Of a stretch of DNA of 64,000 nucleotides, positions 1 to 11,161 are shown one piece after another. The notes under the pieces are model-generated. The model saw only the letters and a program-made list of their open reading frames with translations. It made no database searches and was not told the origin of the DNA. The stretch's first letter is position 1. Every line of letters begins with the position of its first letter. Origin of the DNA: Agrypnia vestita (lineage: Eukaryota > Arthropoda > Insecta > Trichoptera > Phryganeidae); the NCBI GenBank assembly GCA_016648135.1, contig JADDOH010024928.1, forward strand, positions 81,619 to 145,618, read 5' to 3'. A program made the translations under genes and the position numbers.

Positions 1-171
1 ATCACTAATTTTGCCCGTAAATTTTGCTAAACTTAGCTGAAACTTTATAAATAACTTACGGCACACTTACGATTGGAATTACCTCTTTATACATTGCGAA
101 CCGATCCGTGGATCACCGTTTTTTTACATATCATCTTTAAAATAATCGAGGGTTTATAAATAGATTTTTTA

Positions 172-305
172 TGATTGTGATTATTTTTATATAGAAAAAA
201 GTTTTTATGAGATTTAAATAACACTGAAGATGTTTAAACAGTACTAATTATTCTAAATTTTCTGATCATCTTTTGGAAATGGATAAGAGTTTACAAATTA
301 ATAGT
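172..305 (+). pseudogene. Decayed Penelope-like GIY-YIG fragment
   Basis: The DNA around 172-205 and 225-300 matches, with gaps, the GIY-YIG endonuclease coding stretch of the longer Penelope-like remnant at 37592-38164: the part encoding the Cys-Asp-Tyr-Phe-Tyr-Ile run, then the His-Leu-rich part that follows the EHL motif. Frame is lost and no domain is complete. It looks like an older, shorter relic of the same or a sister Penelope-like family. This rests on direct by-eye comparison within the window. Confidence 0.5.
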
Positions 306-714
306 AATAATTATTTCGAGTTTTGGAAATGGATTATTTTTATATAAATGTAAATGAAGATCGGTAGGTACCTATTGATCTTCATATAATTTGAATTGTT
401 AAAAATGGAACGTTTAAATTTGTGTGAAAATTCTTTCACAAACAACTGACAATCGAGCTATTGAGAAATTTATAATATACCGGTGAATAATACATATTTA
501 ATAATGGATAATGTTTCTAATTAAAATAATAGCTTTAAATGTTGTTTCTCTTTTCAGGTGTGTACTTTTATTATTTTTAAATATTAATGTGTGAAATATT
601 ATGTTCTTTTGCTAATAAAATATATACTGTTTTCAGAGCAACGCAAAAAAGCTTTTATTTAAAAAAACTAAAATATTTGGGAAACCGCATTATATAAATA
701 AGGGTTTTTCAAAT

Positions 715-740
715 TTCTTCTTCTTCTTCTTTTTCTTTTA
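715..740. repeat. CTT-rich simple repeat
   Basis: A (TTC)n tract that grades into T-rich sequence. Similar CTT runs in the window (35352, 27951, 60007) sit at or near LINE fragments, so this may be the tail of a minus-strand insertion. A GC-richer patch (about 770-910) follows in which no protein family is recognisable. Confidence 0.5.
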
Positions 741-1322
741 GTAGATCTGTTGATCTGTGCTACAGAAAACTACACCGCGTGGTATCGCGAGCGCCGGTCG
801 ATGAGAGAATGCGTTTGGTGCCTCGGGCTTCTCGTTGGGCGATGTTCCTCGAGCGCGATTGGTCCATTTGGGACGCTCGAGGGACTAGAGTCCAAGCAGG
901 TCTGGCTCCACCACAATGTTAAAAAAGCTACCTACTTCAGAACAGATATTTCTATATATCTAGTAAGGTAGATGGTGACCGAAAGGCTTGTTACATATTA
1001 TCCTAATTCATTTGTATTATGTGTATGTATCAAGCAATCAAATGTCTATTCATGTCTAATAAACGATTCATCGGCAATGAAATGAAAATTGACATTTTCT
1101 GATATTGTCCCTCAACATCACGCACGGCATTGAGTCTACGTAACGCTGTAACGTCACGCACTGTTCCGCAACGTCGCGCACAACATAGCGCGGCATTTCT
1201 ACGTGCCGCGGCAACGTTGCCATGCGCACGGTTCCCGAGCGAGCGCACGGGGACATCGTACCGCCCGTCAGTACCACGTGGTATGTTGACAAGCTAAGAC
1301 GCATGCGCTACAGTTACATATG

Positions 1323-1646
1323 CTATATGATATGATATAAAACAGCGTTCCGTAATATTGTGTCTTGCTTGTCTATGGAAGGCCCAAACATTTGTAATAA
1401 TTTTTCAAAATCAGTTGTTGTCATTCGAATGAAATTGACAAATGATCCGTCAGACATTCGAAGATCGCATAGAATATCCATCCTTCTTTTCCTTTTCAGT
1501 AAATACTTTCGTACCCACCACCTTTTTCTGCTCTTACGTTTCGATAAACTTGTTAGAATAAATAGATACGCAGCACTAATCATCATAACCCTTTGGGCGA
1601 TATTTCCGCGACAAGTGATATGTGAGTCCCGGTTTGTACACGTCAA
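1323..1646 (-). pseudogene. PIF/Harbinger transposase N-terminal fragment
   Basis: The 107-residue minus-strand reading frame contains the sequence typical of the N-terminal part of HARBI1-type transposases: basic residues, then RWWVRKYLLKR, a DLR segment with an Asp-rich turn, NFIRMTTTDFEKLL, and a PSIDKQDT stretch. It stops before the DDE catalytic core, so it cannot be active. The family's transposases are usually about 350-400 residues. The flanks (about 1080-1300 and 1650-1740) are unusually CpG-rich and may be the rest of the element, but no terminal inverted repeats or TAA target duplication could be placed. The family call is firm; the element boundaries are unknown. Confidence 0.8.
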
Positions 1647-1659
1647 ATGACCGCGTCAT

Positions 1660-3677
1660 TGTCCCCGAAACATGAGCGTAGATGTTGATGCGTCATGCCG
1701 CGCGGAATGTCGCTCGATTTGTCCCCAAATAAATACGTGGCGTTATAGTTATGCCAAGTTACTGAGCACCAGTTAATGTTGATGGCTGACAAAAACGTTG
1801 CCAAAGTAGGCAGATGATGTGTTCATTCTGCAGTGATTTTTTGAATGGTATTGCTATTACTACACGTGATTCCAATGAATTATTCTCACTCTCTAGGCTA
1901 TTCTAATTGACAGAGGTTAAACTGGTCGAAGCGGAACGAATTTATTAATAGTTTTAATCCGTTTCCTGCCCAAAAGCAGAACGGAAATATGAAATAGATT
2001 TTTTCTGTTTAATTAAAAATAAATCGGACCATTATTAAAATATATCTATATTTATATTGGACACAAAATTCTTTATAACTTGGGAAGGGAACTAAGGGGT
2101 GTTGTTTTGTAAGGGTCTAAAGAGAAACTATAAGTAAATAAAATGAGATATTCTCAACTAATTGTCTGAAACGAACCGTTGTTGTGGTGGCCAACGTCGA
2201 AGGTCGAAGAGGAAAATAAGATTTCCACTCGTTGGACCTACCAAGTGGTACAGGCACTTCTCTGGTGACAGCGCTTAAATTTGCAGGAGGGAAAGATGAA
2301 GGAGAACAGTCAAGAGGGCGGATGGTCATGAGATCGATCAGACATGAAGGACTGACTTGGATGATGAAAGAATAAAAGTAAAGAGAAACAATTTCAATTT
2401 GGTCACGGGGCGTGACTTTGGGAGGCAAATGAAAACGCTGGAAATTAATTTAGTTTAATTGATTACTAAAGAAAGTCACGTAACTGTTGCGCCGTTCGTA
2501 ATTAATAAATGTCTCTGTAATATTCCACACACTTATTATTGAACTGTTCCTTAATTTGTACTGTTTAACGCAACTTGTATCGCTTAGATCACTTCTGGTA
2601 AATTCCGTTCAATGATCGCTCATAGAAACTTCTCGCCCCGGTATCCCTTTATTTACTTTCGCTGTTATCACTGCTTGTGGTAGTATCACGTGTTGCGATA
2701 TCACTGTCACGAATCAAAGGTTTTATTGCGGAAATGTCGCCTTGTTGTCGTCACGAACTGAATTCAGTGACTCCCCGTTGCGTGATTCCTTTTATAGATA
2801 AATTCCTAAGTCAGATTTGTATTAGAATTAGCGAGAGGCCCATGATCGTTCTAGACTTTACCAAAATATTTTTTTACCATGTAGTGGAATGTCACAGATT
2901 CTTCGAGAGGGAGAGAATGTGGTCACGCATGACTGACTCTGCGTTTCGTGCGTAATATTCGAGAATTTACGGTTACGGATAACTGACCGTGCATTGTGTG
3001 ACGTTGTTGTATTGTTTTCAGCATTCAGAAGATTAGTCGTCTCGCCACAACATTTTGGGTATGTTCAAAAGTTGTCATGAACAAAATTAATAATTTTTTG
3101 TCCCCAGAAGAGATCGTCATCAATCAAGATATATTATAGATGTCTGAGAGAAGAATCCATTTTATATGATATGATGGTCCGGGTGTTTGCAGGGCTTACG
3201 ACCTGACATTGGCAGACTTGAGTTTCACTTCACAACTGATCACTTTACACAATGTAACATTCACAGATTCCAGCCATATCGGCCACCAGCCACGGAGCAG
3301 TTGCAGTAATGTTGAGTAATAATTACTTTTCTTAGTAGTCAACTAGTTCGAGTTTTATGGGCGGTACATCAAAATGTATTGTATTCCATAAAATAAGGCA
3401 ATATACACATATGAACAGTCGAACCAATTTTCTGGATTTTTATCACTATTTATGTATTTTTTAGCAGAAATCAACAAATGTAATATATCGCACCGATAGA
3501 AATGTCAAAACAATGACTAATTGTGCAGCTGTCGGTCGTTGGATTATAGATAAATTAATGTTTTCTCGAAAGTTCGACAACTGCCTATTCATTATAAAAT
3601 TCATGTGGTCCATTCCAGAAACTTCTAGCATCTTCCAAACTTAGTGCAAAAGGTGTAAAATTGTTAAATATTCGTAA
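1660..3677. other. Stretch without recognisable genes
   Basis: AT-rich sequence with several short open frames on both strands (for example 2117-2428 and 2677-2955) that show no family motif and no splice signals in good context. Around 3170-3310 is a string (GGGCTTACGACCTG) shared with the dispersed repeat family C described at 57567. Nothing else is supported. Confidence 0.4.
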
Positions 3678-4453
3678 AGCTACAGATACACATGCTTATT
3701 TAGTGGCACGTGAGCATGCGCAGTATCGACCTTCTTTAGGCCTTGCTTATTAGTGGCATGTGTGTACGCACATTGCTAGTAATGAGCATGCCACTTAGTG
3801 GCATGCTCAAAAATCAACCGCCGGTTGATTTATAAGCATGCCACTGTCATTCACCATAGAGAAGGGGTATCTTTGGAGCATGTATGAACAGGCTTGCTTA
3901 TTATGAGCATGCTTATGTCATTCGCGGGCTTCGCGGCTAGTATTATCAATGCGATCTTCTCAGTCCGCGACAGATGAAACAAATATGGCGCGTTGGGGAG
4001 ATGATAAAACATTACTTTTCGTGACTTATTATAGGAATCACGAATGTCTGTGGAATACTCGGTCACCGTTGTGTAAAAATAATATAGTGAGAAATAATGT
4101 TTATGAAACTTTATTAATAGGCATGAATGATTCAAATCTTACAATAAAATTATAAAAACTAAAATAAAAAATGTGCGGATGGAAACTCGGGACCTTTTTT
4201 GATTTATTGGTTCACTTGAATTTTCTATTTCAGTTTGCAAAGTTTCCATTTTGAACAAGAGCGTCTCTATTGTATGACAAGAGCATGCCACTAATAAGCA
4301 TGTGTGTTTGATTGCTAGCTTTGGGCATGCTTATTTATGAGCATGTCATTAATAAGCATGCCAGTAATGAGCAAGTGTGTACAGTTGTTAGGGCATGCTT
4401 ATTAGTGGCATGCTCATTAGCATGCCACTAAATAAGCATGTGTATCTGTACCT
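3678..4453. mobile_element. Non-autonomous PIF/Harbinger-like element with MADF remnant
   Basis: A 776-bp element bounded by 31-bp terminal inverted repeats (left begins AGCTACAGATACACATGC, right is its complement with one mismatch) and flanked by a TAA on each side (3675-3677, 4454-4456), the target duplication of PIF/Harbinger transposons. Inside both ends are many copies of an AAGCATGCCACTAATAAGCATG-like subterminal motif in both orientations, a plausible transposase-binding array. The centre carries a short + strand open frame with a MADF-like protein segment. There is no DDE transposase, so it would need one in trans. Confidence 0.8.
3949..4155 (+). pseudogene. MADF-domain-like remnant inside Harbinger-like element
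   Basis: The 68-residue frame reads WGDDKTLLFVTYYRNHECLW followed by a Lys-Asn-rich turn and VRNNVYETLLIGM. This matches the MADF pattern of a hydrophobic helix, then a Cys/Pro-Leu-Trp/Tyr motif, then a Trp/Tyr-x-x-Ile/Leu helix. PIF/Harbinger elements usually encode a second, DNA-binding protein of the Myb/SANT/MADF type that works with the transposase. The domain is cut off after its second helix, so this is a remnant or a very short derivative. An internal start at 3984 is as likely as 3949. Confidence 0.6.
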
Positions 4454-4950
4454 TAATTGTTTCCGATTACTACACATCTCGTAACATTATCATAAATTTA
4501 CAACATTGTTATTTTTTTAGGAAAAAAAAATGAAAATTATTTTCAAATTGCTCACATTTGTACCAAAAAAATAATTTTTCGGTAAACTACATTATAAACT
4601 TTATAACATTTAACAAGAAAATAATTAACGATTTCATTTCAGTCAACTTCTGGCAATACGATCATATCCAACAGCTGAGCGCGTCGCGGTAAAGAACTTT
4701 TACTTATAACTCCACCATTTTTAAATTTTCGAAATAATTTATTTATAAAAAATATTAACCAATGTATGCCGCAAACATCGATACTAAAACGATTTTCGTA
4801 CGTGCAATAATCACGTCATTTAAAAAAAAATTAATGTTTTTTTAATGCCTTAATGTTGTTTTAAAACAGCTAATGTAATTTGCTGTACATAATGACAATA
4901 CGTTGCAGCAATTGAATTGTAATTATGATCCTTATATAATACATACTTTA
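4454..4950. other. 5' flank of the DUF1091 gene
   Basis: AT-rich sequence. At 4643-4688 a 46-bp segment sits between a good acceptor (CATTTCAG) and a possible donor (GCG then GTAAAG). It is open in one frame and could be a 5' untranslated exon or a decoy; nothing ties it to the gene downstream. Confidence 0.3.
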
Positions 4951-4957
4951 TATAAAA
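4951..4957 (+). promoter_or_regulatory. Possible TATA box of the DUF1091 gene
   Basis: TATAAAA lies about 75 bp upstream of the ATG at 5027. A TCATTT initiator-like string falls about 35 bp downstream, which is suitable spacing. In DNA this AT-rich the motif may be chance. Confidence 0.35.
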
Positions 4958-5026
4958 CCATTAGTTGCTGTATTTTAATTTTATTTCATTTAAAATATTA
5001 ATCAAGAATAGTAGTTGAGACTCAAA

Positions 5027-5089
5027 ATGCTGAAATATTCGCTTTATTTATTATTGTTCTACACTTCATGCTGTCTGTCTTCTGAAACG
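5027..5089 (+). CDS. DUF1091 gene exon 1 (signal peptide)
   Basis: Encodes 21 residues, almost exactly the secretion signal. A separate signal-peptide exon with a phase-0 intron lets the mature domain begin in exon 2. ATG context is CAAAATGC. Confidence 0.75.
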
Positions 5090-8000
5090 GTTAGATTAAT
5101 ATATTTTTTGATATCTAATTTAGAAAATGCACAATTGATCATAAAGCCTTTCTCTTTTTTCTATATTTAAAAACATTGTGAACATTTTTGCAAACAGTGT
5201 AACATTTTCCGCGTGAAATTTAGGTATGGTCCAAGATTGCCACTCATTAATTTCAGTGAGTATGCTTCTCGGTTGACTTCACCGATGTATTCTGTCATAT
5301 TTTTAGGGTATCGTATTATTATTAGGGTTTGATATTATTATCATATTATTCATATTATTTTCAACAGGACTAACTCGGTTGTCTCTTAAATTTTGCTGGA
5401 TCGCCGACTCGACCACCACTTAGCAATTGAAGACCCCATGGCAAGAAGTTTTTAACTAACATTTGTGTCAAAAATGAGTTAATAAGTCGTCTAAACTAAA
5501 TATTGTACGCTCTTTCCATTGGAAATAAATTCAGAACTTGAAAATAATTAGAACATATTCAAATCATAGGGATAAACATGTAAACTACACTTTTTCATAA
5601 AAATGAAATAAGTTACTAATGGGAAGAACATGTTATTTTCAATAATAACAAGTTCATGCCATTATTCTGAAATTAACACGTTCTTGTCTTGAAATTAACA
5701 TGTCAGTCCATTCAATCAGTCAATTCAATTCAATCGGGATCAGTATTTGAATATTTGATCACCTCTAATAAAAAAAAATTACCCACCCGTCACCATGATG
5801 GCTGACAAATTATTTAAAATCAAAGAACTACGCCAGGATCTAAAATTGCAGTATAACACAATGGAAACAGGGTTAATTTTAAAAAAGGGATTCGCTGGAT
5901 ACGAGTGGAGGAATTTTGAAAATATAAATATCGGGAATCTCTTTCTGAGGAAGATTGAGAATGAGAAGGAAGGAAGTTGACCTTCTCAGAAAAAAGGATT
6001 AGAAAATTGTCAAATTGATGTCGTCAAATTGAATGATATTCAAAAGCTTTTGCCATAAGTGGATAAAGTTCCTCGTATTTTTTTTAACAATTTAAGAAGA
6101 AAACTTTAACTGTGTATTTAAAAAAAATAGGTTAAATTTTAAAAATATATGCAAATATGTTATTTTTTTAATTTGGGAAAGTAAAATAAATAATATAGCA
6201 CACTATACACACTATACAATAATATACACTGCATGAAGTTGTAAACTAGTTTTTTTTAGGAAAAATTAGTAAATTTTTATTTTTTGTGAATAAATGCATT
6301 TTTTCTACATTGTAAATACTTTTTTGATATTTTATTAATATTAATATTTAAAAATTAATCTCGAATATGCAATAAAACATATTTTTCAAAAGTGAAATGA
6401 AAATGTCTAATTATCTCAAAATGACTTGACACGAACAAGAACGTCAATTTTTTTAGTTATTTTTCATGGATTCTTTCTGGTGTTTTTAACTGTTTCTATA
6501 GTATAGCTTTCATTTCCGTTTTCTTCTGCGACTAATCTCTTTAGCCTGGTTTGATTATTAACTTTAATTCTTTATTTCAATCTAAATATCTCATTTCAGA
6601 CACACAGGTTGCTGACCATCGAGAGAGTCGAGGTGTATTATTCAGATCCCGAATATGTAACCAACATTTCAGTGAGCGTGAGGAGACTGAACAGGGCTTC
6701 TACCTACAAATGTAATTTCTCTGGTAACGCGATTTATCCTTTTTACAATAATGTGACTGTAAGTTGGTATTGTATTTTTTGACATATTTTTCATGCTCAT
6801 AAATATTCACTCGATTCATAGAATATCGAATATACCTAGTATTTAATTTTACAGGTTTTGAAATTTTACCAATAGAACTATAAGGTTGTTCGTAATTCGT
6901 AAAGTAATTTCGTTTTTTACTCTCTTTCTTTTAACTCGTGGCGTCTGCTTGCCTTCTTGTCTGACGAAAAAACTTTGGATCGATTTTTAACCCTTTTCCC
7001 GTGATCCAATCGAGCTAAAACTTTGCAGGCAGACTCGTGGCGACGATGAAAATGATCTAACAAATTTTAGTTCAAAAAAATTTAATAATTATTGTATAAT
7101 TTCGGATTTTTCTGAATTTTTATGGTTTTTTCAAATTGGAAACCATACAAACCCATAACCGATATGATTTTAAAAAACGTGAAACCATTAAAATTACAAA
7201 TATAGGTACACTCACTTAAAAAATATCAACATCCATACCAGGTTTAAATCAAAACAACAACTTTATTTTCCATTTGAACCGCAGTTTGCAAGAAAAGTTT
7301 GATTACTACCAACAGCGGACTGATGACGTCACGGAATATTTAAAATTTGAATTACTCCGTCGATGTTATAGGTACTTCACTACATTTTTCTACACTACAC
7401 TAATTTCGAAAATTTATGACAATTGGTTCACAGATGACAGGACCTTTCGGTTCTTATGAAGAAATCGAATAATAATTTTTTTCTTTTAGATTTCTGCTTA
7501 GTTTTGAAAAATTCTACATTACTCAAATCTGATTCTGACTATTTTAAATCATTTGACGCTGGAAATTCATAAGGTTCGATAGTGATGATAATTGAATCTA
7601 TCAAAATCTTGATTAAATTGACTGACAAATGTTTTTAGAATTTAATCTTCAAAGCATGAAGTGTCCTATGAAAGCTCAAAACATCTGACATTTTAGAAAT
7701 ATATTAAATTCCTGTAAGTTTAGTGTTATATTATGTGTTTTGATTTGTCTTTAATTGTTGTTATATTTAACAAAGAAAGGGAGTATAATAAAAGCTTGGT
7801 TTTTATGGGTTAGTTTTTTCTAACAGATGATTATGTTGAAATTTTCACGGCTTATTCACACTTAAACCACATAGTCATTATATATTTTGACAGCTGATAT
7901 AGCAAGACTTGTTTGTGAAAAATTTTGTGTGTTTCTGTGCATAGATTTTTGTTTGGCGCCCTATCAAATATGAAGTGTCGAAAGCGGCATTATTTTTCCA

Positions 8001-11000
8001 TTCATTTTTTAATCGAATCATCACTAGGGACCAAAAATGGGTTGTTTAAAACAACGTTAAACGTAAGAGAGCATGGAGTAAAAATATGAACCGACTCAAA
8101 GCACAATGGAAGCCAAGATTCATAAAAAATGCTGTCTGCTTGGTGAGATTTCAACGCAATCGTTTTATTTGAGCTCCTACTGGATAATACCACGATCAAT
8201 TCTAATGTGTACTGTCGTCGACTGGACAGATTGAATGATTCACTTAAACAGAACAGGACAGGATTGGTCAATAGAGAAGGTATAGGGTTCCACCAAGGTA
8301 ATGCGAGACCTCATACAAGTTTAGCAACTCGTCAAAAGCTTTTACAGTTTGGATGGAGTGTATAACCACACCCACCATATTTTCCAGATCTGGCACCTTC
8401 TGATTATTACTTGTTCCGGTCTCTAAAAAAATATTTAGATGGTCAAACATTTACTTCAGATGAGGACATCAGAAATGCCTTAAATCAGTGTTTTGCCAGC
8501 AAAGATCAGAATTTTTATGAGCGTGGAATCATGATACTGCCAAAAAGATAGCATAAAGTATTGGACCAAAAAAGTGAATAAATAATAAAATAAAATATTA
8601 ACACACTATAAGAAAATCGTCTTTCATTATAACCAATAAAATGAAATTACTTTCCGATCAACCCAATAGTATTTAAAGTCCATCCGTTTTAGAGAATGGG
8701 AGCGAAAACGAACATGTTTCTTCTTTCTTTTTTCTTTGTTGAAAGACAAAGGCTTTCCCTAAAATAAATTAATATTTTACTCGAAATTATGTACTGCACA
8801 AGGTCGACTCAAATTGTAGACACTGGCAGATAGTCCACGAAGAATATAGTTTAAAATAAGTATTTCGAAATTGATTCAGAATATAAATCCCAAAAGAAAG
8901 AATATACCCGTCTTTATGACTGATGATAACTTCGGAGTACTGTTTGAATTTGTTTAATCCGAATGAGTTTCTGCGAAATTTGTGCGAACAGTGGACCTCG
9001 ACTAGCGAACCTGCTAAAACGGTGACAACGGCTCCATCCTCTGGAAGTTAACTAAGTGAAGAAGAGAATAACAATCACATGTCTTTCCCTTTCCCTTCCC
9101 CTGCTCTCACGTTGTCCAGCATAGCATTCTTCGTAATCCCTCCCCTACCCCCTTGATCAGACCACGTGGTTCACGGACACTCCCTAACGTAACCATCAGC
9201 TCCAGTCTCTAACTAACCAACTATTTCATCCATGATAATAATTTCAGATAAAACTGATATCATATGAATTCAAGGACAACCAGTACAAGGAGAGTTTCAT
9301 AAGATTGTCCGATAAAATCTGCGATGTCTTCCAGAAACCTGTTATTTGGATGGGATTCCAACCTATCCTGGCTCACAGCAACCTCGCTTCTAAATGTCCA
9401 ATAGTAAAACCAACATCTATTATGTGAAATAAATTAACAAATATAAAGGGAACCCATAAATTTATACACATTTAACAGTTATCTCTGAACTTTTGGGAAA
9501 ATTAATCGAATTACGGCAAAGATATGTAGTATGACGTTGTCTCAGATGATGTCTTTGCGCATTTGAATGCCAGCATCACCACCTAATAGAAAGGACCCTC
9601 AAACAAAGTGGCGAGTGTACGATTGTTGTTCGAGGAGCGCATGATATTTTTTTTGTTTTTAATTTTGATAATGTTGTTGAAATACAACTACAATTAAGGT
9701 GTAAATTAACAACAGAGCCACTAATACGCCTGAGTGTTGCATATATTCATGATAAATTTGAAACCATGTTACCATGTGTAATGTGTACAAAGGACCAAAT
9801 AAAAACGGCATACGCTTCAATCCCACTGGACACTTAGGCCAACGCTGTTCAAGCGTTAGTTTGTCAAAATCAAGTCCATCGGTAACTAATTGTCTTAATT
9901 TTTTAACGATAGTTTTTTTTGGGTCGCAATTCTAAGATTGGTCTCCAACAAGCACTCGCTTTCTCCACTCCTCTCTGTCACCTGCCAGCCTCTTCATTTT
10001 TGGTAGGTGCTACAGCACACATCTCCGATAATCTGCTCTACGCCGCTTGATCTCGGGCGGCCTCAACGAGTGTTGCCTTCAACATTTCCCTCGACGATGG
10101 TAAAAAGCAAGCCCGGATTATTATGGCCTATTCAAATTACTCGTTGTTGGGCGATTCTGTTTAGGAGTCGCTTCTTTTCTCCCACCCTGCTCAACACCTC
10201 GTTTCGGATATGTACTGACCAATGGATCCTCGCCATGCGCCTGTAGCACCACATCTCAAAGTCCGCTAACCTCCCGAACATGGTCTGGCCGATGGTCCAT
10301 GTTTCGCTGCCATACATCAGCACTCTCCATACAAGAGTTTTAATCAAGTTGTCCCTAACTTTTAAATCAATGTTGGGGGATTCAAGGATCTTGGATTTTT
10401 TGTTGAAGGCGACTCTTGCTTATTGTATTCTGCTTATGATGTCTGCCTCTGAGCGACCATCTTGGGAAATTCTGCTACCTAAATATATGAATTCTTTCAC
10501 TTGTTTGATAGCGACGCCACTCAAAACAACCTCTTGTCCTCCAACAACCATGTCCTTTGTTTTGTCTTTATTTATTTTCATGTTGCATTTATCTGCCAAA
10601 ACATTTTCCATCTTTCTCAGAGCCACGTTCAATTCTTGTTACGACTCCGCAAGCAGTAAGGTAACGATAGTACTTGTTGTAAATGAAAGTGACTTAAATT
10701 GATATTTGTCTTCATTTAATCACAAAGTTTAATTTAGGTTTTTCTTTCATTGAAATGTGTTTTTTTTTTGGGCCACCTCTGTATATAGAATCTGTTTTTA
10801 CAATTAATCAAATGAAACAAAATCAGCAACTCATTTAAAAACGAGTTATTATTTTATGAAATACCTGTATATACTGCAGATTAACTGAGATATTTTTTAT
10901 TTTTACAGGTTGGCTACATTCACGCAGAAAATATTGAATACAATTCTGCTGACATTCCTTTTAATTTCCCTGTTTCAAGGTGGCGATTTAATAATTCTTT

Positions 11001-11100
11001 GGTTCATTCGTCTTCGAATAAAATGATTCTTGGGTTCAGTACCGCTTTTAATTTTCAAGTGTACAAAACTCGTAACAAGGACAAGCAAGTCAAACATTGA
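5027..11100 (+). CDS. Secreted DUF1091 (DM8) family protein, four exons
   Basis: Gene model joining 5027-5089, 6600-6758, 9248-9403 and 10909-11100: 189 codons plus TGA. All introns are phase 0 with GT-AG borders (donors GTTAGA, GTAAGT, GTAAAA; acceptors TTTCAG, TTTCAG, TTACAG). Residues 1-19 form a signal peptide (MLKYSLYLLLFYTSCCLSS). The mature part has the DUF1091 layout: VSVRRLNRASTYK around 46-58, a short FYNNVT segment, then DKIC at about 96-99, then SNLASKCPI at 118-126, the counterpart of the family's SN-x-N-x-x-CP motif. A Tyr-Ile-x-x-Glu-Asn stretch and PVSRWRF follow near the C-terminus. Mature cysteines are 59, 99 and 124. The length matches the usual 170-200 residues. The family is large in insects and related by fold to ML/MD-2 lipid-binding proteins; several Drosophila members (CheA/CheB groups) work in contact chemosensation. 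A lipid- or pheromone-binding secreted role is inferred. No frameshift or stop is seen. Confidence 0.82.
6600..6758 (+). CDS. DUF1091 gene exon 2
   Basis: Encodes 53 residues with the VRRLNRASTYK motif, ending at FYNNVT. The donor is a consensus GTAAGT. A second AG eight bases into the exon (CACACAG) could give a variant lacking the first residues, but would shift the frame. Confidence 0.8.
6919..7784 (+). repeat. Family-A interspersed repeat, copy 1 (in intron 2)
   Basis: Begins ACTCTCTTTCTTTTAACTCG and ends AAAGAAAGGGAGT, an inverted-repeat pair shared with five other copies. Near the left end is the family core: TTTAACCCTTTTCCCGTGAT followed by CCAATCGAGC, then CAGACTCGTGGCGACGAT. This is the longest copy in the window. 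It encodes no recognised protein. The CTTGGTTTTTATGGG string just outside the right end is also kept in other copies, so the true boundary may extend further. Confidence 0.7.
8001..8668 (+). pseudogene. Dead mariner transposase, 3' part
   Basis: A + strand mariner transposase read through frameshifts and stops. IITRDQKWVV at about 8017-8046 holds the first catalytic Asp; RKRAWSKN follows; then FHQGNARPHTS at 8288-8320, where the usual Asp of HQDNARPH is Gly; then PDLAPSDYYLF with the third Asp; and finally GIMILPKR. The two main parts are in different frames. The right end (8650-8668) has TTTCCGATCAACCCAATA, which looks like a mariner terminal repeat. The 5' third is missing. The element lies in intron 2 of the DUF1091 gene, in the same orientation. 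Confidence 0.85.
9248..9403 (+). CDS. DUF1091 gene exon 3
   Basis: Encodes 52 residues carrying two conserved cysteines and the SNLASKCPI motif. The donor chosen is ATA|GTAAAA at 9404, because it keeps frame into exon 4 and places the expected Gly-Tyr after CPI. Without splicing the frame ends in TGA at 9425-9427 (after TCTATTATG). Confidence 0.78.
9924..10650 (-). pseudogene. RTE-like non-LTR retrotransposon C-terminus
   Basis: On the minus strand, in more than one frame, are the sequences that follow the reverse-transcriptase core in RTE-like elements: MKINKDKTKDMVVGG, then FIYLGSRISQDGRSEADI, then SETWTIG, EMWCYRRMARI, NEVLSRVGEKK, and a final AGDREEW-type motif. Frameshifts separate the two main open parts (10420-10632 and 10132-10347). 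It is 5'-truncated and lies inside intron 3 of the DUF1091 gene in antisense. Confidence 0.85.
10909..11100 (+). CDS. DUF1091 gene exon 4 (terminal)
   Basis: Starts after a TTTTTACAG acceptor. Encodes 63 residues, beginning GYIHAENIEY and passing PVSRWRF, and ends in a basic tail (TRNKDKQVKH) before TGA at 11098-11100. Confidence 0.8.
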   Translation, partial: VGYIHAENIEYNSADIPFNFPVSRWRFNNSLVHSSSNKMILGFSTAFNFQVYKTRNKDKQVKH

Positions 11101-11123
11101 CTTTGAAAAAAAGTTTTCGGGAA

Positions 11124-11161
11124 CAATTAAATCTTTATTATTAACAATAAAGATTTAATTG
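11124..11161 (+). terminator. Polyadenylation signal within a perfect hairpin
   Basis: Two 16-nt arms (11124-11139 and 11146-11161, CAATTAAATCTTTATT and its exact complement) flank a 6-nt loop. The 3' arm begins with AATAAA, 46 nt after the stop codon. A second AATAAA at 11183-11188 is unpaired and could serve instead. Confidence 0.65.

Noticed and set aside
1030..1304. Two overlapping minus-strand frames
   Set aside because: CpG-rich DNA next to the Harbinger fragment; Arg/Cys-rich translations without motifs.
3690..4450. CRISPR-like or satellite array because of repeated GCATGC units
   Set aside because: Units are irregularly spaced, in both orientations and confined within a TIR/TAA-bounded transposon.
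10007..10702. Plus-strand frames over 10007-10702
   Set aside because: Antisense of the RTE-like LINE fragment.
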